This document shows, one piece after another, positions 41,038-51,480 of a DNA stretch of 64,000 nucleotides. Origin of the DNA: Plecoglossus altivelis. Its lineage: Eukaryota; Chordata; Actinopteri; Osmeriformes; Plecoglossidae. The notes under the pieces are model-generated. The model did no database searches. It was not told the DNA's origin and worked only from the letters and a program-made list of their open reading frames with translations. Where the stretch lies: positions 14,899,226 through 14,963,225 of the forward strand of contig BROE01000013.1 in assembly GCA_036571765.1 (NCBI GenBank), read 5' to 3'. A program made the position numbers and the translations under genes. How positions within the stretch are numbered: the stretch's first letter is position 1; each line of letters begins with the position of its first letter.

Positions 41038-43381
41038 TGTATGTGTCAGCAGAGCAGGGCCACAAGAAGCTGGCCCACAGTCACAGTGCAGAGATGAGCT
41101 CCCTTGCCCAGAGAGCCAGCCATGAAAGTCAATGCTCATCCCAAACATAATAAGAAACTGAGGCAGTGTCATCGCAATCACAGAGCGGAACGGTGAAAAA
41201 TCACTCTCCTTTCCTCTCTCCATCCATCCTCTTCCCTTTGCTCCTCTCCTCTTTGCTCATGTAGAATCCTCTTCTCTTTACTCCTGTATCCTCTCTCATA
41301 TCGCCTCTTCTTTAACCCTTTCCTAGCCTCTTCTGTCTCTTCTCTCCATTAGTCCACTTTGTCTCTCTCTCTATTGCGAGGCTGCTGTCGTACACCCATC
41401 TGTCTAGATATTATGTTTCTCCTTCCGCTGCCTTTCAGTGATTAAATGCCCTTTTTCACACGTGCTTCACCCACAACCCAGTCAAACACATGCCTATGTT
41501 CTAATGATCCACATGTCCAAACGAACAGCACTGGGTGAGCTTACACTTCCAGTGCTGTAGCCTGCCTCATATAGCACCTATAGTGTGACGGCAGGAGGGA
41601 ACTTGAAGGAAGATGACCTCGTCATCACACCTTCTCCCACACAACCTATTCACCCCCCACGTTTTCCGTTGACCTTGCACTGCAAGCCCTTTCATACTCA
41701 ATAACAACCATCTCCCCTCCCCTCCCTCCTTCCCCTCTCTCTCTCTCTCGCACCTTTTTCAGCTTAATAACTCCCTCGCGGCTCTGTGAATCAGTGGAGA
41801 TCTCGAACACGCTCATGCCGTCGCCCTCCACCAGGCGGTACGTCACCAGGCCGTTCTCCCCCAGGTCAGGGTCCTTGGCTTTAAGGCGGCCCACCTCCTC
41901 CCCTGGGACCTTGTCCTCGGACACAGACATGGTGTACACACCTGAGGGGGAAAAAGTTTCACTTATTACTAGTCAGCCTTAACCCAATCCGGGTAAGAAT
42001 TACTGTTAATAAATTGTGGGATTGAATTAGAGAAGAGAGGATTTGAACGAGGAGGGCCCTGAATCACTGGATGATGAACATCCTCCATGAACACATGAAG
42101 TAAATGTATAATAAATGGAAGTTTATGATACTGTGTGTCAAGAACACAACTTCCTATATAACATGCCCAAGAGCTTGGAAAAGATCAACTGGCAGATTCA
42201 GTGTTAAAAATGGTATGTCTATGCCTTGAAAGGCTTTTTTTTTATGGGATCATTATAATATTCTCTTGCAGAGAAAGATTTGGAACAGTTCCTGTGAGGG
42301 ACGAGCACCTGTGGGCCTTCACAAAAGAGCAATTTTCCTTCAACAGTTTGAACCTGAATGTTTTTGTATTTCCCAGTTTATTGAACATGCGCCTGTGTGT
42401 GTCAATATGTACCGTATGTGAGGGCATGCGTGGGTGTGTCAATTATTGTGTGGGTGTGTGCATGCAACCATTCCTGTATGATTGCAGCCGCCGAGGCTCT
42501 GACACCTGCGTGGTCGAAGCAAAGCATTAGCAAGGACTACGGTTTCCCACCAGTCTGCTCCTCCTTTTAAGGTTTAAGGGCCAAGTGCTTCAACCGCTTT
42601 AAAAATCCAACGTGAGCAGGAAATGAGGCCTCTAACAAAGATCTGACCTTGTAAAAGAGCGGGTACTTTCATCAGACTCTACAATGCAGTGTACTACTCT
42701 GTGTAGGTATCGGTAGAAATACAGATCCACCCAGTCCATGACTATGTTTCTGCTGAAGGTTCTATGCAAGTGGGAAAGATCTCTCTTCAAAAAGATGATG
42801 ACATTTTGAAACGAACAATGTCCTTTTTCATACTGCTCCTTACCTGAGTACTTTAAACGTGCTATTAGAATGAAACAGAGTTGAAGTCAAAGTTTCTCAG
42901 ATGACCCTTACTCGACCAATGACTACAATGTACCTCTAATACTTGAATGTCCTATTTTTCCCTCCATGTGCACCAGTGATGCTGAACTGCAGCCAAAAGG
43001 CTTTCTGCTGAAAACAGTCCTAAAAAAAACCTGCATGGGGCTCTGAGGGATAAGGCCTTTGCCTTGCCTCGCCTCCACACACTAGGAGAAACGGGGAGAA
43101 TTGATGTGGGCCATTTCCACTACATGAGAAGGATAAAATCTATGTGCTTAGCTTGCGGTTTAGAGCTGCACAACTCTGCCTCTGATTCCCACACCATCTC
43201 TCTCTCTCTTCTCTTCCCTTCCCCCCTCTCTCTTACTCTCAAATACCAACACAAACACCGTAAATATTTCACAACTTTTTATCGCTCACAAGATTGGTTG
43301 TCACTACATATCCCACGAGTGCAGTAAAATCGTTTAAAAATTAAGATTTAAGATAATATACGTACATGTATATACAGTATA

Positions 43382-43457
<76 letters not shown>

Positions 43458-46400
43458 CCAGATATATACATCTTAATTATTACATTATTTTACTGCTTTA
43501 ATTTAACTTCTACCTCCTGTTTAAGCATAATTCTACATGGTCTCCAGGGAGAATCTGCCTTGCCTATTTGACAAGTCAATGTTGTTGCGGCGCTGGGGGC
43601 TGGAGTAGTCAGGGTAGCTGGTGGGGTGAGGTGGGGTGGGATGGGGGGAGGGGTGCTAGACTAGCTAAAAGCAGAGCTGTCCCCTCAGGAAGAAAACAGC
43701 ACACACCACGCTGACATGAGACCAGGCTCACAGTTGAAGGTAAAGATTGAGAAGAAAGCGAAGGACAGGCAGAGGTGGTGAAAGTCAAAGATAAAGTGAG
43801 AGAGCGAGAGTGAGAGAGAAAGAGGGAGGTAGGGAGAGAGATAAAGAGAGAATGAGAAGGATAGAGGGAGAAAAGAAGCGAGAGAGAGTACGGGGGGGCA
43901 TGCCATCAAAGCTGACATGTAAGGAAGAGACAACAGAGAGAAAGTAAAAGAGGGAAAAGACAGGAAGTCTGACTCACTCTGGGGGAACTTGGGTGGGTTA
44001 TCGTTCACGTCTGTCAGGGTGATCTTGACCTCAGTGGTCCCTGATAGTCCCCCCATGTGACCCCCCATGTCCTTGGCCTGGATGACCACATCATATTCCT
44101 GACGCGCCTCTCGGTCCATGTTAGGTAGAGCAGTTCGGATAATACCTGCAGGAAGAATACAGAAAACATCACAAGATATCCCAAATGTATACAAACAGAC
44201 TGGGTCTCATTTGGCTATGTCCTGAGCCTTATACTAAAAGTGAAATATACTGGTATGACGCTGTCCATTGATGAAGAGATAAACTTGGAATTGCATAAAT
44301 TCCTGCCGTTATTAACATCTTCAGGCGATCACAGAGGGGGAAGCAAGGTATTAGGGGACATCAAGGCCTTGTGGAAACCCACAGTGACAGATGCCATGTC
44401 GCTGTCCATCAACAAACCAGCTAATTAACCACATTTAGAGAGAGGGTAGTCCAGGGGAGGGGGAGGCATGCTAACACCAAGCTAACACTGATCAGGAAAA
44501 ACAAACATCCAAGCTTGTGTGTGCTTGTTCTCTTCTCTCTCGCTCCGTCTCTTTTGAATCCTTTATTCCCACTCCCCTTTTCTGAAAGCTAACTGGCAGT
44601 GTTAGCATCGCATGAGAATATGACAAGGAGAGTGGTTCTCCTGTGATATTTAGCTGAGCTTGAGCATGAAACGTAGATAAGCTCAAAACAAATTAGAAAT
44701 GTAAGCATTGGACAGGATCCAGTCAAATATCCAGCTTTGGTTTATTAGTAGGATTTCCTCTCTCTCTCTTCTACATAGACTCTCTCAATCTCTCTCCTCC
44801 TGCTCTCTCTGTTCTCTCTTTGGCTGTCGATGCTCGTGTTCCCATGATGCACCATGTTGAACCAGGATATTGCCTCTGATCTGGCGGTGAGTCACGTCTG
44901 CTTGGCAGAGGCCAGGTACACACAGACTCTGCCTTGGACAGACGCCATGGCACTGCAGGGCTGCCCCACACTAAACCTCCCTAGCAGCACTGCAACCCGG
45001 AACACAAGAAAGGCCACCATGGGTAGATAGACTGTGAAACAGGGTTATTAGTTAGATATATCCTCATATCACTTACCGGTCTGAGGTTCCACTGAGAAGT
45101 AAGGCTGCCCCTGAAGGATGCTATACACAAGCCTGGCACTGTTGCCATAAGTGGGGTCATCGGCGTCTGTGGCTGTCACCTGCATCACCGATGTCCCTAG
45201 GGGAGGAGGACGAGAGGCATGAGCCAGACGCTGAGACATGATGTGACAAGACATCGCAAGAATCCACATTCGCATTTATCACAACTAGTTGTCAAAGAAA
45301 ATCTTTTTGTTTCTGATGTTATATTGACTTTTTAGTCTGAACTGATTCCATTGACCAATATTGCCTCAGAAGTCATATTCTGCTCTGAGTGTTTCAGTGA
45401 CAAAAACAGTCTAACCATCAATTCATGATGAGTAGCGTGTTCAGTTAAAGTTATCTTCTTGTAACCGCCTGTAGATAACCTAACTATGTATGGTAATTAC
45501 AGAAAGTCAAGCTAATTCTGCAAGCTATGAGAGAGGAGCCAGACGTCATGAACCTAGGCCTCTGAGTCCATTAGATCCCAGTCTGGACCAGACCCACATC
45601 TAGGCAGAGACCCTATTCAGGATGTCAGTCGGTGAAACTCAGGTAACAGATCATCACTGTCTGAGCAGCATTAAGGATGATGTATTACTGTGTTGCAGTG
45701 AACACTCGAACAAAGTCACACACACATACATAACACACAAACATACACACACATACATACACACACAAACAAATAACCACATGTATACACATCAAACCCA
45801 GCATGAATATGGAAACGATGATAGTATCGACAACCCTCAAACATATTACAGACATTCGGCAAACGCAAAAAAAAACAAAGAAACGACAACAACAGCAGCA
45901 GCATTAGCAAGACAGCAACACTTCCGCCTGGACTCCTGAGAATCAGATATCAGTCATTTTGAATAATTCATGGGGAACAAGCTCACGCTTTACCTCAATC
46001 AATGGCATGAGCAGTTCCCATGATCACTCAAATATATGACTCTTCTGAAGTACTGAAGAGAACAGCAATGACTAATTAGAATGGAAATCGATAGCTTCAA
46101 CTTTACTATTGCTGGCGAGAGGAAATGGGGGTTTTCATCATCCAAGGTCGTGGTCATTGATCAGTTCCACTGAAGGAACTGATTCACAGATGAGCACGGG
46201 CTTGGAATTCCAGACACTTAGCTAACCGATGCTAATCATCAAAGGACATAGCAAACCCAGCCCTTCCCTGCTATGCACTCACCGACATTGGACATCTCAG
46301 GCACCCTGGCGTAGTAGGGTCCGTGGAGGAACTCTGGGGGGTTGTCGTTGATGTCCTGGACCTTGACGATGAACTCGGACGGGGGTTCCAGGGGCTTGTT

Positions 46401-47742
46401 GGTGTCGCGGTCCACAGCCTGGGCCGTCAGAGTGTACTGGGCTTGCTCTTCTCGATCCAGGGTCTTGGTGGCGTGAATGTTGCCTGTCTTGTCATCGATG
46501 ACAAAAATGGTGCCCGCTCCTTCACCTGAGAGGATGTATTTGATGTTGCCATCCCCTGAGTCCACGTCCGAGTGGAGCTGGAAACACAAGGAGACAAACG
46601 GGATTCACGTTTTCATTGATCGCTTCCGTATGATTGGTTGTTCTAATTTTGGATTGGAAGATAGATAACATTATATACTGTTTAGCAAGTTGCAGTGCAA
46701 TAATATTGCACACTTCATGAGATACTGTTGAGGGAAACATGCGCAGCATGGAAAAGGTTGTTTGCTGATTAATATCATCACTCACATGATGACCTTTAAA
46801 GTGTGATAAAATAGGCATCTTGACCCAGGACTTTTTTCCTTGCCAAATAATAAAAACCTGGGTAAATATAAAGCCTGGATGAATTAACAAGGCAAATTTT
46901 GCCCCCTTTTGATAATAATAATGTATGTGGCCCTGTGAATTGTCCTGTTCCCTGATGTCAGTATTTGGGGTGAATCCTTGTTATTAAAAGGTAAATCCAA
47001 TTTATAACTTTTAATCAAGAGGGTCATTGATTGCTTTTGTGTAACAAATGGAGGATGTATGAGGGACAGGTGGTAATGAAAAGCGTGTGACTTTGGACTT
47101 AGCGGTCAATGGAGGTGGAGGAGAACGGAGATAGGGTTGTCGAGGATGAGAGAAGGAAGAGTGGGAAACTGGAAAAGGACAGGCTGGGAGCAGAGACGAT
47201 AGTGGGAGAGGAGAGGGGTGAGGGGAGGAGAGGGAAAGAGAGCTACAAAGGGGGAAGGTGGGAGAATGGGAGAGGGAGGGGGATAGAATGAGCAACGGTT
47301 GGGAGAGAAGGGCAGAGGAGAAAGATTTTGTTGTAATTTTGCTCAAGGCCCTACAGGGATAGTTTCACCATCAGTCAGTCTGCAATTAATTTCTCTTTGT
47401 CTGATTTCATCACTTATTGAGGAAAGCATTTCATGTTTATAACACAGTTTTACTTAACCAAACACTCTGGCAAACAAAGCGTGTCCTTACCCTCCCAACG
47501 AGTACAGGGTCAGGTCCAGTGTACTCTTCAATGACAAAAAACTGGTTCCACACCCAGCCTCTCTTGGAGCGGTGAAGCACCTGGCCCTCCTTGCCCCTCT
47601 CTCTGTGTCTGTGGAGCGACAGCCTCCGTCTGTGGCTGTGCTCGCGTTCCCTAGGGGCGGAGCTCGCTTCCGTGGCGAAGCTGCACAGCAGCGCCCCACC
47701 TAGGCACAACAGGAACACCTGCAGTCCCTGTCCCTCCCACAT
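32266..47742 (-). CDS. cdh11: cadherin-11-like type II classical cadherin (11 coding exons, 800 aa)
   Basis: Calcium-dependent homophilic adhesion receptor of the plasma membrane, linked to actin through catenins. Coding joins (minus strand): 47742-47491, 46577-46283, 45196-45077, 44145-43978, 41941-41754, 38836-38583, 38357-38221, 37421-37300, 37078-36961, 33559-33308, 32762-32266. These total 2403 nt with consistent phases and GT-AG at every intron. Seen: signal peptide about 1-29, prodomain to RSKR at 58-61, mature GWVW at 62-65, EC1 QAV at 137-139, calcium motifs DRE 125-127, DINDN 159-163, DADD 193-196, DVNDN 268-272, DADEPP 384-389, DRE 455-457 and DVNDN 488-492, membrane helix about 619-644, acidic juxtamembrane p120 segment about 650-690, and the beta-catenin tail ending in LADLYG-type sequence. 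Human CDH11 is 796 aa. The N-terminus and tail match CDH11 better than CDH8 or CDH24 from memory. CDH24 is the nearest alternative. Confidence 0.92.
32763..33307 (-). other. cdh11: cdh11 intron inside the membrane-helix coding region (545 bases)
   Basis: AT-rich. Reading through its donor continues the frame for 15 codons after residue 635 and meets a stop at about 33261. Retention would therefore cut the protein inside the membrane helix. Confidence 0.85.
33308..33559 (-). CDS. cdh11: cdh11 coding exon 10: end of EC5 and outer half of the membrane helix (residues 552-636)
   Basis: 252 nt, phase 1 at both ends, with acceptor ATGATTACAG and donor GTGAGA. It encodes the EC5 end with cysteines 597, 599 and 608 (the conserved membrane-proximal cysteines), then LSTGALIAILACIVILL, the first part of the transmembrane helix. 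The splice junction falls inside the helix, as in other type II cadherins. Confidence 0.93.
34051..34134 (+). repeat. (CT)n microsatellite
   Basis: Imperfect CT/TC tract, with about 19 pure units from 34090, in a cdh11 intron. The transcript strand is GA-rich. Confidence 0.95.
35611..36026. other. assembly gap (416 N)
   Basis: All N, inside the cdh11 intron between coding exons 9 and 10. It is bordered on the right by (TA)n at 36027-36065 and on the left by A/T-rich DNA, so the gap is probably a collapsed TA-rich repeat. No coding exon is missing here: the residues join without loss across 36961 to 33559. Confidence 0.97.
36027..36065. repeat. (TA)n microsatellite bordering the gap
   Basis: TA units with two GATA/CTATA breaks that make it self-complementary. 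It starts at the last N of the gap. Confidence 0.9.
36961..37078 (-). CDS. cdh11: cdh11 coding exon 9: middle of EC5 (residues 513-552)
   Basis: 118 nt, phase 0 in and phase 1 out, with acceptor CTCTGTAG and donor GTGGGT. It was found by looking for the exon missing between 37300 and 33559; the length and both phases fit exactly. It encodes LIETVSAVDKDE (calcium-type DKDE at 521-524) and ends near NHNFSLKDNR, with an NFS glycosylation site at 544-546. Confidence 0.9.
37300..37421 (-). CDS. cdh11: cdh11 coding exon 8: EC4-EC5 linker and start of EC5 (residues 472-512)
   Basis: 122 nt, phase 1 in and phase 0 out. The acceptor is GTGCCAG and the donor is GTAAGT. It encodes the DVNDNAPEF linker (488-496) and a diverged start of EC5 with Cys505 and an NVT glycosylation site at 507-509. 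The following intron is 221 bases. Confidence 0.92.
37422..38220 (-). other. cdh11: cdh11 intron between coding exons 7 and 8 (799 bases)
   Basis: Non-coding and without repeats; no further signal recognised. Confidence 0.85.
38221..38357 (-). CDS. cdh11: cdh11 coding exon 7: second half of EC4 (residues 426-472)
   Basis: 137 nt, phase 2 in and phase 1 out. The acceptor is TTTTCACAG; the donor is GTAGGC, slightly off consensus. It encodes the FFSISPEDGMIRTTRPLDRE strand-turn with the DRE calcium motif (455-457) and a likely N-glycosylation site NIS at 463-465. Confidence 0.92.
38583..38836 (-). CDS. cdh11: cdh11 coding exon 6: end of EC3 and start of EC4 (residues 342-426)
   Basis: 254 nt, phase 0 in and phase 2 out. 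The acceptor is CTTGGCAG before CCCGTGGAC and the donor is GTACGC. It encodes PVDFESKRAY, the DADEPPVF linker (384-393) and the start of EC4 with AKDTDVANNP. The next intron is only 225 bases. Confidence 0.93.
39118..39128 (+). promoter_or_regulatory. CTCF-like core motif
   Basis: CTAGAGGGCGC fits the core of the vertebrate CTCF consensus (YAGRKGGCRS) at every position; the bases 5' of it do not. It lies in a cdh11 intron. Such cores also arise by chance. Confidence 0.25.
40969..41035 (+). repeat. (GA)n microsatellite
   Basis: About 33 GA units with one ACA break, in a cdh11 intron. The transcript strand is polypyrimidine (CT). Confidence 0.95.
41754..41941 (-). CDS. cdh11: cdh11 coding exon 5: first half of EC3 (residues 279-341)
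   Basis: 188 nt, phase 1 in and phase 0 out. The acceptor is CCCCCTCAG. The donor GTGCGA is weaker than the others in the gene and runs straight into a GA-rich tract on the transcript strand. It encodes SVYTMSVSE, the KDPDLGENG calcium loop (301-309) and the strand ending GVIKLKK. Confidence 0.92.
41942..43977 (-). other. cdh11: cdh11 intron between coding exons 4 and 5 (2.0 kb)
   Basis: Non-coding. It holds the compound (CT)n(AT)n microsatellite at 43385-43455 and a GA-rich tract at about 43795-43895, close to the exon 4 donor. No exon seen. Confidence 0.85.
43385..43455 (+). repeat. compound (CT)n(AT)n microsatellite
   Basis: About 17 CT units run directly into about 18 AT units, in a cdh11 intron. 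Confidence 0.95.
43978..44145 (-). CDS. cdh11: cdh11 coding exon 4: second half of EC2 and linker (residues 223-279)
   Basis: 168 nt, phase 1 at both ends. The acceptor is TTCCTGCAG and the donor is GTGAGT. It encodes the MDRE motif (232-235), the AKDMGGHMGGLSGTT stretch highly typical of CDH11-group cadherins, and the DVNDNPPKFPQ calcium linker. Confidence 0.93.
45077..45196 (-). CDS. cdh11: cdh11 coding exon 3: first half of EC2 (residues 183-223)
   Basis: 120 nt, phase 1 at both ends. The acceptor is CTCCCCTAG and the donor is GTAAGT. It encodes TSVMQVTATDADDPTYGNS and the QPYFSVEPQTG strand. The DADD residues 193-196 are the EC2 calcium ligands. The reading frame joins exactly with the exons on either side. 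Confidence 0.93.
46283..46577 (-). CDS. cdh11: cdh11 coding exon 2: most of EC1 and the EC1-EC2 linker (residues 85-183)
   Basis: 295 nt, phase 0 in and phase 1 out. The acceptor is TGTTTCCAG before CTCCAC and the donor is GTGAGT after GTC G. It encodes the EC1 strands, the LDREE calcium motif, the type II QAV triplet (type I cadherins have HAV here) and the QDINDNPPEF linker, ending at SNVG. This is the conserved 295-nt exon of type II cadherins. Confidence 0.93.
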
Positions 47743-47972
47743 CCTGCTGACTGACCAACCGGCACTCTTCACTCGTCACTCTTCCCCTTCCCAGCAATGA
47801 CCCCTGGAGAGGATCTTGGGTTCTGTTACCGAACGCTCTGCTCGCTCGTTCGTTTGCTCGCTTGTCTGTTTTTTGTCGCCGAATCCTCACCACCAGATGC
47901 TTTGGTTTCTGTTCTCACTCATCACAACCTCCTTTTCTTGCTCTTTTCCTTCCACTCCAAAGAAAACAGCTC
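47491..47972 (-). CDS. cdh11: cdh11 first coding exon: 5'UTR plus signal peptide, prodomain and start of EC1 (residues 1-84)
   Basis: The coding part is 47491-47742. The start is the ATG at 47742-47740, with A at -3. An in-frame TGA lies a few codons upstream of the GTG near 47772, so no longer ATG start is possible in this exon. The hydrophobic signal peptide follows at once, then a basic His/Arg-rich prodomain, the RSKR furin-type site and the mature GWVWNQFF start. The exon ends on a whole codon (AGG) before GTAAGG. Upstream, a pyrimidine-rich tract ending in TTTTAG at 47978-47973 is a strong acceptor, so the exon probably starts at 47972 and 47743-47972 is 5'UTR. The 5'-most non-coding exon was not located. 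Confidence 0.9.
47743..47972 (-). other. cdh11: cdh11 5'UTR segment within the first coding exon
   Basis: Inferred from the strong acceptor ending at 47973 and the main ATG at 47742. The 230 bases are purine-rich with CpGs and repeated GAGC/GAAC units around 47830-47860. They hold one upstream ATG (47922), which opens a short uORF. The boundary is predicted from splice-signal quality only; a transcript would settle it. Confidence 0.6.
47887..47922 (-). other. upstream ORF in cdh11 5'UTR (11 codons plus stop)
   Basis: The only ATG between the predicted acceptor (47973) and the cdh11 start codon. It reads MSENRNQSIWW then TGA and ends 144 bases before the main ATG. G at -3 gives a moderate start context. 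Short uORFs of this kind usually lower or condition translation of the main ORF; whether the peptide matters is unknown. It depends on the 5'UTR prediction being right. Confidence 0.5.
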
Positions 47973-50900
47973 CTAAAATTAACAGAGAAGAGAGGAATTG
48001 TTAATCCCAGACGACAATAACAACAGCAGCAAAGTTGTGTGGAGTAGCTAACAGGCCAATGTCATGACACAACAAATGTTTTGATTTGATTTAATTTTGA
48101 GTCCTAGTCCTACCAAATGAAAATATATTAATTCATTTCAGACCATCTGCATAGTGTTCTAATTAATTGGCAGGGGCTGTAAACTCATTAGAGTTTATTA
48201 AATTAGACTTCAAGCCAATAGTTGTTCTCCATTTAAAGAGCTTCCTATTTAATGTGTCATAATATTACATTACAGAAACAGACTAACGTAGAGAAACAGC
48301 TTAGTTGAACCACGGAACTGCAATTCAAGACAAGTGCATACTTTTCCTTTGCTGACCAGAAACTAATGGACTTAAATATAAAGACAAAAATCAATAATGG
48401 ATGACGTTTCTCTTCAGCATGTCCTCTCTCAACATGGCTCATCCTAGAGAGATAAGTCACCAGGTCTGATCACCTGGGAATGATGTGACGGTACAAATCC
48501 CACAATTAACCAGATGATGAGGTGTCGCTGGCAGTTGTGAGATTGGCTTTCATCACTTCCTGCTTGGTTGGCCATGGACAGACAGGGGAACAAATAGGCC
48601 TTGGGGGGATTTTCTCATCCACTGAGCCGCTAACAACCTTCAGCTTCCAGTAGCCCCCCGAAACTACCACCCCGATTAAGCTTTAACACATCCTGGGTAA
48701 GGCCCATCTCTCACTGCCTGTCTTCTATCTCTATATATTGCTCTTTCACTCTCTCTGTCTGTCTTAGTCACTCCCTCAGAAACCATCTAAACAGTCATCC
48801 AGCTTGGGGGGGGGGGAGGTGAGAAGATGGTGGGTGGGATTGAGAGAGAAAAAATACAACTAATCCTGAGCTTGTGTGTGAGAACTCATAAATAAGGGCC
48901 AAATAAAGTGCATCCAGCAGTGAAGTAGAGGAATGGCTGCTCTAACTCTGAACGGGCCTCCCTCCTGTCAGCGTCCATAATGAACGGCTGATAGCGCTTC
49001 ATGCTTCCAACTGTCTAGGTTGTAAATTGGCAGTCCACTTGTGAGGAAAAGAAGACATTTCACGCTTTTTCTCACGTATTGACTGGGCAGCAAAATGTCA
49101 AGCAAGCTGTAGCCCTCACTGCTGTGACATACAGCCTGGAAGGCATTGAATTTACTCCAAGCAGGCATAAAAATGGACAACCAAGATGTAAATATTGGAT
49201 AGTAATACCAACAGCAAAATGTAAACCATTACTTGGGTATGTAATTACTTTGCCAATTAACAGGTGTGTAAACTGGTGTTGACGTTCCACTGCATCCTTG
49301 TCATCATACTCTCATCGCATCTCCAGGCACGTCCAGTTTAGAGAACCAAGCATCGTATGTTCACTGTAGACTCAGACAGTGACCCAATATGGGTAAATAG
49401 TGCAGAGTTTATATAAGGACAGATAACTAAGTTCCATGTATTCTCTGTCAGTTGATGGATTAAACAGGAAATCAGTTTGACCATTCTGGCTATTTGCCAG
49501 GCTTGGATACATGTGCTTTACTTTGATTTCCAAAATGCATTTATGTGTGTCGAAGGCCAGGTACAGCTGTGATTCCAGTCCTCGATTCAGAGACATCATA
49601 GACATAAAGCTTAGATTTATTTGATGATGAAATGCCTTCCCTGACATGCTGACACTGCTCTTTGGTACTTCTCTTTGATATTACAGTATAAGGATTCGCA
49701 ACTTGGCTCACAAGTTGGCTAGGGCTTGGGGTGAAAACAAATCTGTTAAAAAGGCCCAGTATTGGGGAGTAAGGGGTAAGTGGATGTTGCGAAGATTGTG
49801 TGACCAAAACAAAAATCAATTTTCTGAACAACATCATCTTACCCTGAACAGCCCAACCTCCTCCTTACCAAGTTGCTCTGGTAATACATTTGAAAAACAA
49901 GAAACAAGTTAACCCATGCATGTGAAAATAGACTAGCGTCTGTACCAGGCACTCAGGATCAATCTAAAGTGCCTGTGTCTGGCCTCCATTCATATGAAGT
50001 GTGTCAGCTTAAGAGGTGTTCACCTTCAACCTCTTCAGTGTTCTCTTGTACAGTAGTACAATGACGCTGTGAGTTAAAAAGCACGATGGGTGGTGGGTGG
50101 ACGACTATGTATTCAGAATGGATCTGTATAGAGCACCACTGTGAGGGAGTGACTACGGTAGAGCATTGCGTTAGTAGCACTTTCATGGAAATCAACACAG
50201 CAGAAAATGAGTCGACGAGCAATCGCTTTAGGCACTGTGGCTTGAGTAGAATGATACTGTAAAGACTCTTGAATCAAACCACAACAAGGCTCCGTCAGTG
50301 CTAGCTGCAGACTGTCTGCTGCAAAATGGCTACAGATACTCAGGGGCCATACAGAAATGATTAGTGGGTAGAATTACTTGTGCTATTCAGAACCAACAGG
50401 GGTCTAAAGTGTACAGTGCAATGAGGGGGCTCCATACAAACCAGCAGATGTTGAGGTCTGAGATATGATCAGATCTGACAGTGAGAATGAAGCAGCGCCC
50501 CTGGTCTCTTTTTCCCAGCCTGTACAGCTTAATAGCAGCCAATGAGCTGGCACCATCCGGTGAGAAGATACTGAGACGTCCATTCAGCATAGATAAAGCT
50601 CTGCCCCTCTCTAAACTGTACTCCCGGTTAGGGAACTAGCATCCCCAGTCCAGCTTCTTCATGACAAAAAGCGCATTATTAACTTTACTAAATTACGGGT
50701 TTTAAACACCAACACTCCCTCTTTCGCAAGGGAGCTCCCAAACCTGAACCTGCTTTCATTCAGTGGAGGGTGAGATGAGATAACTGTCACAAACAATCAC
50801 AAAAATTGAAAGACAGATCATTAAGCGAGGCACAATTTCAGTAGTCGCTCATTGAAAATCAGAAGGAAATATCCTTTTAAATTATGTTTTCATTCAGCAG

Positions 50901-51480
50901 GGCGGGGGTGGGGGTGAGGTGGGGGGAGGCAGGGATGAGCAGGGAGGATAGTTGCTGAGTGAGAGGGGGAGCGTGTAGCAGCCAGCTGGGTGGATGTCAG
51001 TAAAGCTTGTCTCTGCTCTCTGACGGAGGCTGCTTTGGGTTTTATTGTGCGAGGAAGACATGTTTCCTTTTGAGCAGGTCATCAGCAGGAAGCACCGTTT
51101 GTTATCATGTGGTTATCAAGAGTGATCATTGAACCAAAATTGACTCAATTGGAGCCCTTTGGTAGCCTACACTTTGTAGAACTGCAGTTTGGAAATCTGC
51201 AGCGCCATCTTGTCCAAGGGTCTCAGCTGCACTGATACCCTTTCAAATATACAGACATAAAAACATTTGGTCTTTAAAAATGTCTTCAATGCTTTGGATA
51301 CACCAACTCTTTTCTCCTCTTGGTGTGTCTTACGTTCGCAAAGTCTCTAGCTTTCAAAGTCCAGTCACATCCGTCTGGTTGGAGCAGGTCTACAGCAATA
51401 AAGGTGATTCATGTCTGAGTAGATTTGATGTATGCCCCTGTCTCCCAGAACCCTGTAGGCCCTGTCGACTGTTTTCACAC
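47973..51480. other. upstream non-coding DNA, probably 5' intron of cdh11
   Basis: No coding exon. It holds a G-run of 11 at about 48807-48817, a G-rich stretch at 50901-50930, and a CTCF-like core at 51202-51215 (minus). A 5' non-coding exon could be here but cannot be recognised from sequence alone. Confidence 0.5.

Larger units (their letters stand above)
38837..41753 (-). other. cdh11: cdh11 intron between coding exons 5 and 6 (2.9 kb)
   Basis: Non-coding. It holds CT-rich tracts at 39740-39905, a long (GA)n at 40969-41035, a CTCF-like core at 39118-39128, and two repeat-free stretches (39950-40110 and 40500-40660) that read like regulatory DNA. No exon is seen. Confidence 0.85.
44146..47490 (-). 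other. cdh11: cdh11 introns between coding exons 1 and 4
   Basis: Three introns of 913, 1086 and 931 bases (47490-46578, 46282-45197, 45076-44146), separated by the two exons listed. Contents: a GA-rich stretch about 47105-47300, a CA-rich tract about 45715-45775, and CT-rich DNA about 44756-44820. Nothing else is recognised. Confidence 0.8.

Noticed and set aside
40918..41223. Ser/Leu-rich minus-strand open frame
   Set aside because: Translation of a (CT)n microsatellite; not a protein.
43685..44194. 169-codon frame as a longer exon
   Set aside because: Only 43978-44145 is cadherin. The rest is read-through of the donor into a GA-rich intron tract.
47740..47772. Longer cdh11 start ten codons upstream
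   Set aside because: The codon at 47772 is GTG, not ATG, and an in-frame TGA lies two codons before it. The ATG at 47742 directly precedes the signal peptide.
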